From NCBI GenBank assembly GCA_900767405.1, contig CAAFZB010000023.1, positions 1-21,943 on the forward strand: a stretch of DNA of 21,943 bases, given 5' to 3'. Source of the stretch: Rikenellaceae bacterium (GTDB lineage: Bacteria > Bacteroidota > Bacteroidia > Bacteroidales > UBA932). The notes under the pieces are model-generated. The model had not been told where the DNA came from and made no database searches. It was given only the letters and a program-made list of their open reading frames with translations. The translations under genes were made by a program, and so were the position numbers. This document shows positions 1 through 7,395 of the stretch, piece after piece; position 1 is the first letter of the stretch, and every line of letters begins with the position of its first letter.

Positions 1-1
1 G

Positions 2-988
2 GACTCTTTCCAGCCTATCCATACGCCTCAGGAAGGTGAAGTCTATATGCTCAAACCTATGAACTGCCCTCACCACTGTGAAATATTCCGCAGTTCACCC
101 CGCTCGTACAAGGATCTTCCTTTGCGTTTTGCAGAATTCGGAACAGTTTACCGTTATGAGCAGAGCGGAGAACTCCACGGCCTCACCCGTGTGCGCAGTT
201 TCACTCAGGACGACGCTCACCTCTTCTGCCGTCCCGACCAGCTCCAGGAAGAATTCGAGAAGGTTATCGATCTTATCCTGTACGTGTTCGGAACCCTCAA
301 GATGACAGAATTCTCGGCTCAGGTATCACTTCGCGACCCCAACAATCACGAGAAATATATAGGCTCGGACGAAAACTGGGAAAAGGCAGAGAAAGCAATC
401 ATAGTGGCTGCCGAGAAGAAAGGTCTCAAGACCGTGGTCGAGACCGGAGAGGCGGCATTCTACGGGCCGAAGCTCGACTTTATGGTCAAGGACGCCCTTG
501 GAAGGCAGTGGCAGCTTGGTACCATTCAGGTAGACTATAACCTGCCTGAGCGCTTCGAACTTGAGTACATAGACTCTGACGGAACAAAGAAACGCCCTGT
601 CATGATACATCGCGCTCCGTTTGGAAGCATCGAGAGATTTACCGCTGTCGTGCTTGAGCATACTGCAGGCCATCTGCCTGTCTGGCTTGCTCCAGATCAG
701 GTTAAAGTGCTGCCTGTCAGTGAGAAATATGCAGATTATGCACAAAAAGTTTGCGAATTGTTGAAAAATTCCGAAATTCGCGCTTCTATAGACGCTCGCA
801 ATGAGACGCTTGGCAAGAGAATCCGTGAGATATCTCTGCTTCGTGTGCCTCTCATTGTGATTGTCGGAGAAAAGGAAGCTGCAGAGGGTACGGTCTCTTT
901 CCGCAAGGAGGGAGTGGACCAGGGAAGCCTGAGTACCTCTGACTTCATACAGTATATTAAGAAAACAGTAGAAGAAGAATTATCTTAA
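2..988 (+). CDS. thrS: Threonyl-tRNA synthetase, C-terminal part (5' end outside window)
   Basis: Cytoplasmic class II synthetase that charges tRNA-Thr. The frame is open to the left edge, so the N-terminal TGS/editing domains and the start of the catalytic domain lie upstream; 328 codons are visible. The Met codon at 47 is internal, because it sits in the conserved LKPMNCPHH motif and residues DSFQPIH precede it in frame. All three zinc-binding positions of the family are visible: Cys in MNCPHH, His in the QDDAHLFC stretch and His in VMIHRAPFG, the last being part of class II motif 3. Motif 2 is the FGTVYRYE region. The anticodon-binding domain starts near LPVWLAPDQVKVLPV and runs to the C-terminus. 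The stop overlaps the infC start by one base (TAATG), giving the classic thrS-infC-rpmI-rplT order. The sequence looks intact and functional. Confidence 0.97.
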   Translation, partial: DSFQPIHTPQEGEVYMLKPMNCPHHCEIFRSSPRSYKDLPLRFAEFGTVYRYEQSGELHGLTRVRSFTQDDAHLFCRPDQLQEEFEKVIDLILYVFGTLKMTEFSAQVSLRDPNNHEKYIGSDENWEKAEKAIIVAAEKKGLKTVVETGEAAFYGPKLDFMVKDALGRQWQLGTIQVDYNLPERFELEYIDSDGTKKRPVMIHRAPFGSIERFTAVVLEHTAGHLPVWLAPDQVKVLPVSEKYADYAQKVCELLKNSEIRASIDARNETLGKRIREISLLRVPLIVIVGEKEAAEGTVSFRKEGVDQGSLSTSDFIQYIKKTVEEELS

Positions 989-1575
989 TGCCAGGACCTT
1001 ACAGACCAAAGCCGACTTTTAAGCCGAGAGGCCGCAAACCGGATCCACGCGCTCAGAAAGACGAGAATGAGCTTAACATAAACGAGCAGATACTCGCATC
1101 TGAGGTACGCCTTGTCGGAGACAATATCCCCGAGCAGGGCATCTATCCTATTCAGAGGGCCCTGGCTCTTGCCGATGAGCTGGAGCTTGACCTGGTGGAG
1201 ATAAGTGCGAAAGCCGAGCCTCCGGTTTGTAAGATAATGGACTATCAGAAATATCTCTATCAGCAGAAGAAGAAAGCCAAGGAGATGAAGCAGAACGCTT
1301 CGAAGATAGTTATCAAGGAAATACGCTTCGGCCCCAATACCGATGAGCACGATTTCCAGTTCAAGCTGAAACACGCTCAGGAGTTCCTTGGAGAAGGAAG
1401 CAAGGTCAAGGCTACGATATTCTTCCGCGGACGTTCGATTATGTTCGCCGAGCAGGGAGAGAAGCAGCTTCTCCGTTTTGCAGTCGAGCTTGAGGAATTC
1501 GGAAAGGCAGAGAATATGCCCGTTCTTGAAGGGAAGAGAATGTCCATAATGATTGCGCCCAATAAAAAGAAGTAA
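988..1575 (+). CDS. infC: Translation initiation factor IF-3
   Basis: IF-3 binds the 30S subunit, keeps it apart from 50S and proofreads initiator tRNA and start-codon pairing. The 195-residue protein has a basic, proline-rich N-terminal extension (residues 1-25), then the IF3-N signature (INEQILASEVRLVG, ending in LDLVEISAKAEPPVCKIMDY), a lysine-rich linker helix and the IF3-C domain (IVIKEIRFGPNTDEHDFQFK onward). The start is an ordinary ATG one base inside the thrS stop, implying translational coupling; the rare AUU start used for self-regulation in Escherichia coli is not used here. No Shine-Dalgarno sequence is visible, as is normal for this phylum. Length is slightly above the usual 175-180 because of the N-terminal extension. 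Confidence 0.97.
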   Translation: MPGPYRPKPTFKPRGRKPDPRAQKDENELNINEQILASEVRLVGDNIPEQGIYPIQRALALADELELDLVEISAKAEPPVCKIMDYQKYLYQQKKKAKEMKQNASKIVIKEIRFGPNTDEHDFQFKLKHAQEFLGEGSKVKATIFFRGRSIMFAEQGEKQLLRFAVELEEFGKAENMPVLEGKRMSIMIAPNKKK

Positions 1576-1577
1576 CG

Positions 1578-1590
1578 GCACGTGACGTGC
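1578..1590. repeat. 13-bp inverted repeat in the infC-rpmI gap
   Basis: GCACGT and ACGTGC are separated by a single G directly after the infC stop. A one-base loop makes an RNA hairpin unlikely, so a DNA-binding site or chance is more plausible. The rest of the 51-base gap is very A/T-rich (1591-1626). In E. coli and Bacillus subtilis the leader before rpmI or infC is where ribosomal protein L20 represses its operon, but I cannot draw a convincing L20-binding structure here. Confidence 0.35.
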
Positions 1591-1626
1591 GTATTACGAT
1601 ATTATTAACAATTAATTATTAAAAAA

Positions 1627-1821
1627 ATGGCAAAGCTTAAGACCAATTCCGGTGCCAAAAAGCGCTTCACGCTTACCGGATCGGGAAAAATCAAGAGGAA
1701 ACACGCTTACCACAGCCACATCCTCACCAAGAAGACCAAGAAGCAAAAGAGAAATCTCGATCATTTCGCCCTTCTGGAGAAGGCCGATTTCAACAGAGTT
1801 CACGAACTTCTTGTAATGTAA
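1627..1821 (+). CDS. rpmI: 50S ribosomal protein bL35
   Basis: A 64-residue, very basic protein of the large ribosomal subunit. The N-terminus MAKLKTNSGAKKRF and the central run GSGKIKRKHAYHSHILTKK are the bL35 signature, and the length matches the family. It lies 51 bases after infC and 23 bases before rplT, in the conserved infC-rpmI-rplT order. The ATG is preceded by an A-rich stretch (TTATTAAAAAA) rather than a Shine-Dalgarno sequence, which is the usual initiation context in Bacteroidota. Confidence 0.97.
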   Translation: MAKLKTNSGAKKRFTLTGSGKIKRKHAYHSHILTKKTKKQKRNLDHFALLEKADFNRVHELLVM

Positions 1822-1844
1822 TTAACTATTAAACAAAGCGAATT

Positions 1845-2189
1845 ATGCCAAGATCAGTAAACTCAGTTGCTTCAAGAGCACGCCGCAAGAAGATTCTTAA
1901 ACAGACTCGCGGCAACTTCCTCGCAAGGAAGAACGTTTGGACGGTAGCTAAGAACACCTACGAGAAAGGTCTCACTTATGCATACCGTGACCGTAAGAGA
2001 AAGAAAGGTAATTTCAGAGCTCTGTGGATTCAGAGAATCAATGCCGCTGCACGTCAGTACGGCATAAGCTATTCTCAGTTTATGGGTAAGCTTGCAAAGC
2101 AGAACATCGGTCTTAACCGTAAGGTGCTTGCAGACCTTGCTATGAACAATCCGAAGGCGTTTGAGGCTATCATCAATTCTGTAAAATAG
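1845..2189 (+). CDS. rplT: 50S ribosomal protein bL20
   Basis: A 114-residue RNA-binding protein needed early in 50S assembly. In several bacteria it also represses its own infC-rpmI-rplT messenger. The sequence has the long basic N-terminal helix (MPRSVNSVASRARRKKILK, RGNFLARKNVWTVAKN) and the globular C-terminal domain (WIQRINAAARQYGISYSQFM, IGLNRKVLADLAMNNPKAF), both characteristic of bL20. Length is typical. The lepB start follows only six bases after the stop. Confidence 0.97.
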   Translation: MPRSVNSVASRARRKKILKQTRGNFLARKNVWTVAKNTYEKGLTYAYRDRKRKKGNFRALWIQRINAAARQYGISYSQFMGKLAKQNIGLNRKVLADLAMNNPKAFEAIINSVK

Positions 2190-2195
2190 CAATAG

Positions 2196-3353
2196 ATGGG
2201 TTGGAAGAAACGTCTGCGCGCAAATCATAGATTCCTTGCCTGGATTCTGGATTGGGTGGATGCCATCCTCTTCGCAGTGGTGGTAGTGACGTTTATAAAT
2301 ATTTTCTTCTTCCAGTCATTCAAGATTCCTTCGTCCTCAATGGAGAGCAGCCTCTATACGGGAGACCATCTCTTCGTGAGCAAATTGACATATGGCGCCA
2401 AGATGCCGCAGACACCTTTGACGATTCCGTTCACTCATAACGTAATTGGCGGAAAAGAGTCTTACTCTACAGCAGTCAGCTGGAAATACCGCCGGTTGCC
2501 GGGCTTGAGGAAAATCAGAAAAGGAGATTGCGTGGTCTTCAACTTTCCGAATGGCGACACCGTGCTTCGCTCGGCTCCTCAGCAGGATTATTACGCGGCG
2601 ACGCGTATCTACGGCAGGGAGTTCGTACAAAGCCGGATGGGAGGGACGATAGTCCGCCCCACAGACAAGAAGGACCATTATGTGAAACGTTGCGTCGCTA
2701 CTCCGGGAGATACCCTCGAAGTGCGTGACGGGCTGGTATGGATAAACGGAGAACAGCAGGAGGTTTATCCCGGAATGCAGTTATCCTACAGAGTGTTCAC
2801 GGCAGGACAGAGAATCAACAACAAGATCCTTGACAAACTGGGTGTAAATCAGAAAGAGCTGGTATTTGATGCCGCTCTGCCGGGTTACCCCGCAATGCCT
2901 TTGACTACGTCGATGCTCGAGCAGATAAAGGAATGCCCTTCCGTAGAGAAGGTCGAGCCTGTGCTCGACGTTGATTCAAAGGACTGCGAACTTGAAATCT
3001 TCCCGTTCGTGAATACGGGATGGACCAGAGATTTCTTCGGACCGCTGTGGATTCCCCAAAAGGGAGCTACTGTGGAAATTACGGAAGAGACCCTGCCGTT
3101 TTACCGCAGGATTATCGCAGACTATGAGAAAGGCGACGTACAGAAGGCCTTGGAAGAGGGAAAGTATACTTTCCAGCAAGACTACTACTTTATGATGGGA
3201 GACAACAGGCACAATTCTCTGGATTCCAGATATTGGGGCTTTGTTCCTGAAGACCATATCGTTGGCAGACCCGTAATTATATGGCTGTCTACGGATGCAA
3301 ACAGAAGTTTCCCGAAAAACATTAGATGGAAGCGATTCCTAAAGATTGTTTAA
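2196..3353 (+). CDS. lepB: Signal peptidase I
   Basis: Membrane-bound serine protease that removes signal peptides from exported proteins (peptidase family S26). One hydrophobic segment near residues 18-40 anchors the protein. The catalytic domain follows: box B has Ser48 just before Met49 (IPSSSMESSLYTGD), the general-base Lys164 lies in YVKRCVATPGD, and box E is GDNRHNSLDSRYWG near residue 335. At 385 residues it is longer than the E. coli enzyme (about 324), with extra sequence both between Ser48 and Lys164 and between Lys164 and box E, as is common in Bacteroidota LepB. Its place inside a ribosomal-protein operon, six bases after rplT, ties export capacity to translation genes. Confidence 0.95.
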   Translation: MGWKKRLRANHRFLAWILDWVDAILFAVVVVTFINIFFFQSFKIPSSSMESSLYTGDHLFVSKLTYGAKMPQTPLTIPFTHNVIGGKESYSTAVSWKYRRLPGLRKIRKGDCVVFNFPNGDTVLRSAPQQDYYAATRIYGREFVQSRMGGTIVRPTDKKDHYVKRCVATPGDTLEVRDGLVWINGEQQEVYPGMQLSYRVFTAGQRINNKILDKLGVNQKELVFDAALPGYPAMPLTTSMLEQIKECPSVEKVEPVLDVDSKDCELEIFPFVNTGWTRDFFGPLWIPQKGATVEITEETLPFYRRIIADYEKGDVQKALEEGKYTFQQDYYFMMGDNRHNSLDSRYWGFVPEDHIVGRPVIIWLSTDANRSFPKNIRWKRFLKIV

Positions 3354-3381
3354 CGATATTAATTAATAAAAAGATAACATT

Positions 3382-3624
3382 ATGGCAAAGGTTTGTCAAA
3401 TAACCGGAAGAAAGAGAATGAAAGGCAACAACGTTGCCCATTCCAAGCTGCGCACAAAGCGCGACTTCTCTGTAAACCTCAAGAACAAACGTTTCTGGAG
3501 TGAGGAGGAGCAGAGGTTCATCACCCTCAAGGTTTCTTGCAAGGGTATGAGAATCATCGAGAAGAACGGCCTCGAGGCTACTATTCGCGATGCTCAGAAG
3601 AAAGGATATATTAACCTTGTTTAA
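3382..3624 (+). CDS. rpmB: 50S ribosomal protein bL28
   Basis: An 80-residue large-subunit protein. The N-terminus MAKVCQITGRKRMKGNNVAHS is the bL28 hallmark, followed by the KTKRDF-like region and the conserved core FWSEEEQRFITLKVSCKGMRII. Only two cysteines are present (near residues 5 and 52) and no CxxC pairs, so it is the zinc-free form. It starts 28 bases after lepB in an A/T-rich gap with no clear promoter or Shine-Dalgarno sequence. The rpmB-rpmG-DUF4295 order is a common Bacteroidota arrangement. Confidence 0.97.
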   Translation: MAKVCQITGRKRMKGNNVAHSKLRTKRDFSVNLKNKRFWSEEEQRFITLKVSCKGMRIIEKNGLEATIRDAQKKGYINLV

Positions 3625-3635
3625 TTTTTAGTACT

Positions 3636-3824
3636 ATGGCAAAGAAAGCAAAAGGAAACAGGGTGCAGGTCATCCTCGAGAGCATTGAGACCAATGAGGA
3701 GGGTAAGGCTATGGTATCTCGTTATATCACAACCAAGAACAAGAAAAACACTCCCGAGCGCATCGAGCGCAAGAAATATCACCCCGGTGTAAAGAAAGTC
3801 ACCGTTCATAAGGAAATCAAATAA
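3636..3824 (+). CDS. rpmG: 50S ribosomal protein bL33
   Basis: A 62-residue large-subunit protein that sits near the E site. MAKKAKGNRVQVILESIE at the N-terminus, SRYITTKNKKNTPERIERKKY in the middle and HPGVKKVTVHKEIK at the C-terminus match bL33. There is no cysteine at all, so this is the zinc-independent form. The start lies 11 bases after the rpmB stop and the next gene follows 18 bases after its own stop. Confidence 0.96.
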   Translation: MAKKAKGNRVQVILESIETNEEGKAMVSRYITTKNKKNTPERIERKKYHPGVKKVTVHKEIK

Positions 3825-3829
3825 TTCAC

Positions 3830-3835
3830 AGGAGG
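3830..3835 (+). promoter_or_regulatory. Canonical Shine-Dalgarno sequence before the DUF4295 gene
   Basis: AGGAGG lies seven bases before the ATG at 3843, which is ideal spacing. None of the seven preceding genes has one. In Bacteroidota the anti-Shine-Dalgarno tail of 16S rRNA is held by ribosomal proteins, so strong sites are rare and tend to mark special regulation. This site also fixes the start of the small gene. Confidence 0.7.
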
Positions 3836-3842
3836 ATAAACT

Positions 3843-4001
3843 ATGGCAAAGAAAGCCGTCGCAACATTCGCAGCAAAGGCCGGTGCCAAGAGCATGGTCA
3901 AGTGCATCCGTATGGAGAAGTCTCCCAAGACAGGCGCTTATGTGTTTACAGAGCAGCTTGTAGAGGAGCAGAAGGCAAAAGATTTCTTCGCAAAGAAGTA
4001 A
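3843..4001 (+). CDS. DUF4295 family small ribosomal protein (probable bL38)
   Basis: A 52-residue basic protein starting MAKKAVATFAAKAGAKSMVK and ending QKAKDFFAKK. I assign it to DUF4295, a family found in Bacteroidota and normally encoded right after rpmB-rpmG, exactly as here. From memory, structural work on a Flavobacterium ribosome showed a phylum-specific large-subunit protein of this family, named bL38; I am fairly but not fully sure that the name applies to this family. The middle (CIRMEKSPKTGAYVFTEQLV) is well conserved in the family as I recall it. It is the last gene of the translation operon, with a terminator 20 bases after its stop, and the only one preceded by a strong Shine-Dalgarno site. 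Confidence 0.88.
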   Translation: MAKKAVATFAAKAGAKSMVKCIRMEKSPKTGAYVFTEQLVEEQKAKDFFAKK

Positions 4002-4016
4002 TTTGTACTAAATACG

Positions 4017-4047
4017 AAAGGAGGCCACGTTTTTCGTGGCCTTTTTT
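4017..4047 (+). terminator. Rho-independent terminator of the translation operon
   Basis: AGGCCACG (4022-4029) pairs perfectly with CGTGGCCT (4035-4042) around a TTTTT loop. The stem can extend through G-U and A-U pairs to about 4017/4047, and it is followed by six T residues (4042-4047). It closes the thrS-to-DUF4295 transcript and abuts the ftsY promoter. Confidence 0.92.
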
Positions 4048-4048
4048 G

Positions 4049-4056
4049 TATATTTG
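4049..4056 (+). promoter_or_regulatory. Bacteroidota -7 box (TATATTTG) of ftsY
   Basis: TATATTTG matches the TAnnTTTG consensus of the main Bacteroidota sigma factor exactly and starts one base after the terminator T-tract. A -33 TTTG at the normal 19-21 base spacing is not evident, because that stretch is occupied by the terminator stem. The expected transcription start is about 4060-4063, on or next to the ftsY ATG. Confidence 0.7.
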
Positions 4057-4062
4057 CAGGTT

Positions 4063-4941
4063 ATGGCAATTAGTTTTTTTCAGAAAATATCCCGTGCCGT
4101 TGTCGGCCGTTCGAGAGTAGATGACGATACCCTTGACGCAATAGAAGAAGCGTTGGTGGAGTCTGATATGGGAGTTGACACCACTCTCAAGGTTATTGAC
4201 AATCTGGAGGAAAGGGTCGAAAAAGACAAGTATATGTCTTTTGACGAGCTGGTGTCTATTCTGAGAGAGGAAATATCGGCTCTGGTGCCGGATACCGTTC
4301 AGAAAACATTGCCAACCCCTTACGTTGTCCTGGTCGTGGGCGTGAACGGTGTTGGCAAGACAACCACGATAGGAAAACTTGCCAATTACTATCGTCTTCA
4401 GGGCAAGAAGGTTCTGTTGGGCGCAGCCGATACCTTCCGCGCAGCTGCGGTGGACCAGCTTTCGATATGGGCGGAGCGCGCAGGGGTTGAAATAGTGAAG
4501 CAACAGATGGGTTCCGACCCTGCGAGCGTGGCTTATGATACGGTGCAGAGCGCAGTGTCCCGCGGAGCAGACGTAGTCCTCATAGATACTGCAGGCCGGC
4601 TTCACAACCGCGTGGACCTGATGAATGAGCTGACCAAGATAAGGAATGTGATACGCAAGGTCGTTCCGGATGCGCCTCACGACGTTATGCTCATCCTGGA
4701 TGCCAGTACCGGGCAGAATGCGTTTGCGCAGGCCAAGGAGTTCTCCAAGGCGACGGACATTACGGCTCTTACGGTTACGAAGTTGGATGGTACTGCAAAA
4801 GGCGGAGTAGTAGTGGGTGTGAGCGATCAGTACAATATTCCCGTCCGGTTTATCGGGACAGGAGAGGGGATGGAAGATATAGAGGCTTTTGACAAGAATG
4901 CTTTTGTCGAGAGGCTGTTTAAAGCAGAAGATTTGAAATAA
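4063..4941 (+). CDS. ftsY: Signal recognition particle receptor FtsY
   Basis: SRP-receptor GTPase that docks ribosome-nascent chain complexes at the inner membrane together with Ffh. The start at 4063 (MAISFFQKISRAVVG) is preferred over an in-frame ATG at 4036, because that one lies inside the terminator hairpin and upstream of the predicted promoter. The 292 residues are an N domain helical bundle (1-80) and a G domain: G1 is GVNGVGKTTT (Lys99), followed by DTFRAAAVDQL, G3 DTAGRLHNRVDLMNEL and G4 TKLDGTAKGG. The acidic A domain of E. coli FtsY is absent, as in many Bacteroidota. It starts the ftsY-pheT-DUF4296-radical SAM-deoC transcript; pheT follows after six bases. Confidence 0.96.
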   Translation: MAISFFQKISRAVVGRSRVDDDTLDAIEEALVESDMGVDTTLKVIDNLEERVEKDKYMSFDELVSILREEISALVPDTVQKTLPTPYVVLVVGVNGVGKTTTIGKLANYYRLQGKKVLLGAADTFRAAAVDQLSIWAERAGVEIVKQQMGSDPASVAYDTVQSAVSRGADVVLIDTAGRLHNRVDLMNELTKIRNVIRKVVPDAPHDVMLILDASTGQNAFAQAKEFSKATDITALTVTKLDGTAKGGVVVGVSDQYNIPVRFIGTGEGMEDIEAFDKNAFVERLFKAEDLK

Positions 4942-4947
4942 CACGAT

Positions 4948-7395
4948 ATGAAACTCAGTTACGATTGGCTTAAGGATTATTTGAAATGTGACCTGACTGC
5001 AGCGCAGGTGGCCGAGGCTATGACCGCCATCGGTATTGAAGTGGATTCTGTGCAGGAGCAGGAACAGATTCCCGGAGGACTTGCAGGGGTGGTTGTGGCA
5101 AAGGTGGTGGAGTGTGAACCCCATCCCGATTCCGACCATCTTCACATTACCAAGGTTGATGCAGGAACGGGAGAACTGCTTACGGTCGTTTGCGGCGCTC
5201 CGAATGTCGCTGCCGGGCAGAAGGTGCTCTTCGCTCAACTGGGAACGGTACTTCCCGGTGATTTCAAGATAAAGAAGTCAAAGATACGCGGAGTGGAGTC
5301 ATTCGGTATGATATGCGCTGCCGATGAGCTTGGCATAGGTGAGGACCATTCGGGAATAATGGTGCTGCCGGAAAGCGCCGAGGTCGGTACAGCGGCAAAA
5401 GAGTATCTGAATCTGAAGACCGAGGCCGTAATCGAGTATGAGATAACTGCGAACAGGATTGATGCGGCTTCACATTGGGGTGTCGCCCGTGATTTGTACG
5501 CATACTGCCGCCGCAACGATATCCCTTGCGAACTGGTCCGTCCCGGCGTGGAGGATTTTGCCGAAGGAGCGGGAGCAGGAATCCCCGTGGAGGTGAAGGA
5601 TACCGACGGGGCTCCCAGATATACTGGAATAACCATTCGCGGAGTCAAGGTTGGCCCCTCGCCCAAGTGGCTGCAGGACAGACTCAATTCCATTGGCAGC
5701 CGCCCTGTAAACAATATCGTGGATATCTCCAATTATGTCCTTTTCGAACTTGGACAGCCATTGCATACTTTCGATGCCTCAAAGATTGAAGGAGGGAAAG
5801 TGGTGGTGCGCAGGGCTGCCGCAGGGGAGACGCTCAAGACTCTGGACGGGGTGGAGCGCAAACTGGATGCAAGTGATATGGTCATTGCCAACGCCGCCGG
5901 CAAAGCTATGTGCATAGCGGGCGTATTCGGCGGGGAGGACAGTGGAGTAAGCGAGTCGACCTGCGACGTATTCGTGGAGAGCGCATACTTCGATCCGGTT
6001 TCTATCCGCAAGACTTCAAAGAGACATCAGCTTCAGACAGACGCTTCTTTCCGTTACGAAAGAGGCGCCGACCCCGACGTTATGATTTATGCTCTCAAAC
6101 GCGCGGTATGCCTTATCCGCGAGTGTGCGGGAGGAGAGATCGAGGGAAAGATAGTGGAAGTTTATCCGAATCCTGTAAAGAAGGCCCGCATAGAGCTCGA
6201 CTACAAGCGTATCGAGAATTTTGTAGGGAGAAAGCTCGGAGCATCCGTCATAGAATCCATACTGGAAAGTCTGGCTTATGAGTTCGAGAGCCGTGACGAG
6301 AACGGAGCAATTGTCCTTGCTCCTTCCTATATGGTGGACGTTACACGCGAATGTGACGTTGTGGAGGAAATACTGAGAATCTTCGGATACAATAACATAG
6401 ACCTGCCTCACCATATGAAGATGTCGGTTAACGCTACGCCTTCTCCTGACCCGGAGAGTGTTCGTAACTCGATTTCCAACTTCTTGGCTGCAAACGGATT
6501 CAATGAGATAATGAACAACTCGCTTACAAAGGGGGGATATTACAGTTCATTGACGACCTGGCCCGAGGCCGGATGCGTGCGTATAGTAAATCCTTTGAGC
6601 CAGGACCTGAACGTTATGCGTCAGACTCTTATCCTTGGCGGTCTGGAGGTCATCGCATACAATGCCAACAGGCAGATAAACTCTATGAGGACCTTTGAGT
6701 ATGGCTCTGTCTATCACAGACTCCCCGAGGGAGACGGAAAGACTCTCGACAGCTACGAAGAGCATACCTGCTTTACCATAATGATGAGCGGAAGCGCAGA
6801 CAAGTCGTGGGATGCTCCTGCACGCAAAAGCAGCTATTTCCAGCTCAAGGGGTATCTGGAACTTCTTCTGAAACGTTACGGTGCAGACCTTAACCTCCTG
6901 TGGACGGGGGCCGCTCCGTCTGACATTTTTGCCGATGGTATGACATACAGTCTGCCCGGCGGCCAGGGAAAGGAACTCGCCGTTATGGGAACCGTGAATC
7001 CTTCGCTGGCGAAGAAATTCGGCATAAAGCAGCCGGTGTTCGCCGCAGAGATAAGCTGGCCTGTCCTTTTTGAACTTATAAAGAGAGGGAAGGTGTCATT
7101 CACGGAACTTCCGAAATTCCCCGAAGTCCGCAGGGACCTCGCTCTTCTGCTCGATGAAAAGGTGAGCTATGCAGACTTGCGCTCGACAGCTTTCAAGCAG
7201 GCAAAGAAACTTCTTCGCTCTGTATCTCTGTTCGACGTTTACAGGGGTGAAAAGATTCCTCAGGACAAGAAGCAGTATGCTCTTGGCTTTGTGTTCCAGG
7301 ATGCTGAAAGGACTCTTACCGACCAGGATGTGGAAAGGGTTATGACAAAACTCCTGGATGCGTTCAAGAATGAATTCGGAGCTCAGTTGAGATAA
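4948..7395 (+). CDS. pheT: Phenylalanyl-tRNA synthetase beta subunit
   Basis: Beta chain of the (alpha-beta)2 synthetase that charges tRNA-Phe. The 815-residue length is normal. The order of domains is MKLSYDWLKDYL at the N-terminus, an EMAP-II-type tRNA-binding domain (about 40-150, with PHPDSDHLHITKVD and VVCGAPNVAAGQKV), the B3/B4 editing region (about 200-400, with RPVNNIVDISNYVLFELGQP), B5 (about 405-475), the catalytic-like core, and a C-terminal FDX-ACB anticodon-binding domain (about 720-815, starting FTELPKFPEVRRDLALL). The alpha-subunit gene pheS is not adjacent, unlike in E. coli and B. subtilis, so it must be elsewhere. The last base of the stop is the first base of the next start (TAATG). 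Confidence 0.97.
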   Translation: MKLSYDWLKDYLKCDLTAAQVAEAMTAIGIEVDSVQEQEQIPGGLAGVVVAKVVECEPHPDSDHLHITKVDAGTGELLTVVCGAPNVAAGQKVLFAQLGTVLPGDFKIKKSKIRGVESFGMICAADELGIGEDHSGIMVLPESAEVGTAAKEYLNLKTEAVIEYEITANRIDAASHWGVARDLYAYCRRNDIPCELVRPGVEDFAEGAGAGIPVEVKDTDGAPRYTGITIRGVKVGPSPKWLQDRLNSIGSRPVNNIVDISNYVLFELGQPLHTFDASKIEGGKVVVRRAAAGETLKTLDGVERKLDASDMVIANAAGKAMCIAGVFGGEDSGVSESTCDVFVESAYFDPVSIRKTSKRHQLQTDASFRYERGADPDVMIYALKRAVCLIRECAGGEIEGKIVEVYPNPVKKARIELDYKRIENFVGRKLGASVIESILESLAYEFESRDENGAIVLAPSYMVDVTRECDVVEEILRIFGYNNIDLPHHMKMSVNATPSPDPESVRNSISNFLAANGFNEIMNNSLTKGGYYSSLTTWPEAGCVRIVNPLSQDLNVMRQTLILGGLEVIAYNANRQINSMRTFEYGSVYHRLPEGDGKTLDSYEEHTCFTIMMSGSADKSWDAPARKSSYFQLKGYLELLLKRYGADLNLLWTGAAPSDIFADGMTYSLPGGQGKELAVMGTVNPSLAKKFGIKQPVFAAEISWPVLFELIKRGKVSFTELPKFPEVRRDLALLLDEKVSYADLRSTAFKQAKKLLRSVSLFDVYRGEKIPQDKKQYALGFVFQDAERTLTDQDVERVMTKLLDAFKNEFGAQLR

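Noticed and set aside
985..1581. 198-codon minus-strand frame covering infC
   Set aside because: It lies exactly antisense to infC, and the hydrophobic translation is an artefact of the lysine/glutamate-rich sense strand.
4016..4024. AAAGGAGG as a Shine-Dalgarno site for ftsY
   Set aside because: It is part of the terminator stem and nearly 40 bases from the ATG, upstream of the predicted transcription start.
4036..4062. Upstream ATG extending ftsY by nine codons
   Set aside because: This ATG is within the terminator hairpin and upstream of the -7 box; the sequence from 4063 (MAISFFQK) fits FtsY.
3946..5238. 430-codon open frame on the minus strand
   Set aside because: It is antisense to ftsY and the start of pheT, shows no recognisable domain, and crosses a strong terminator and promoter on the other strand. 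ftsY has all its GTPase motifs.
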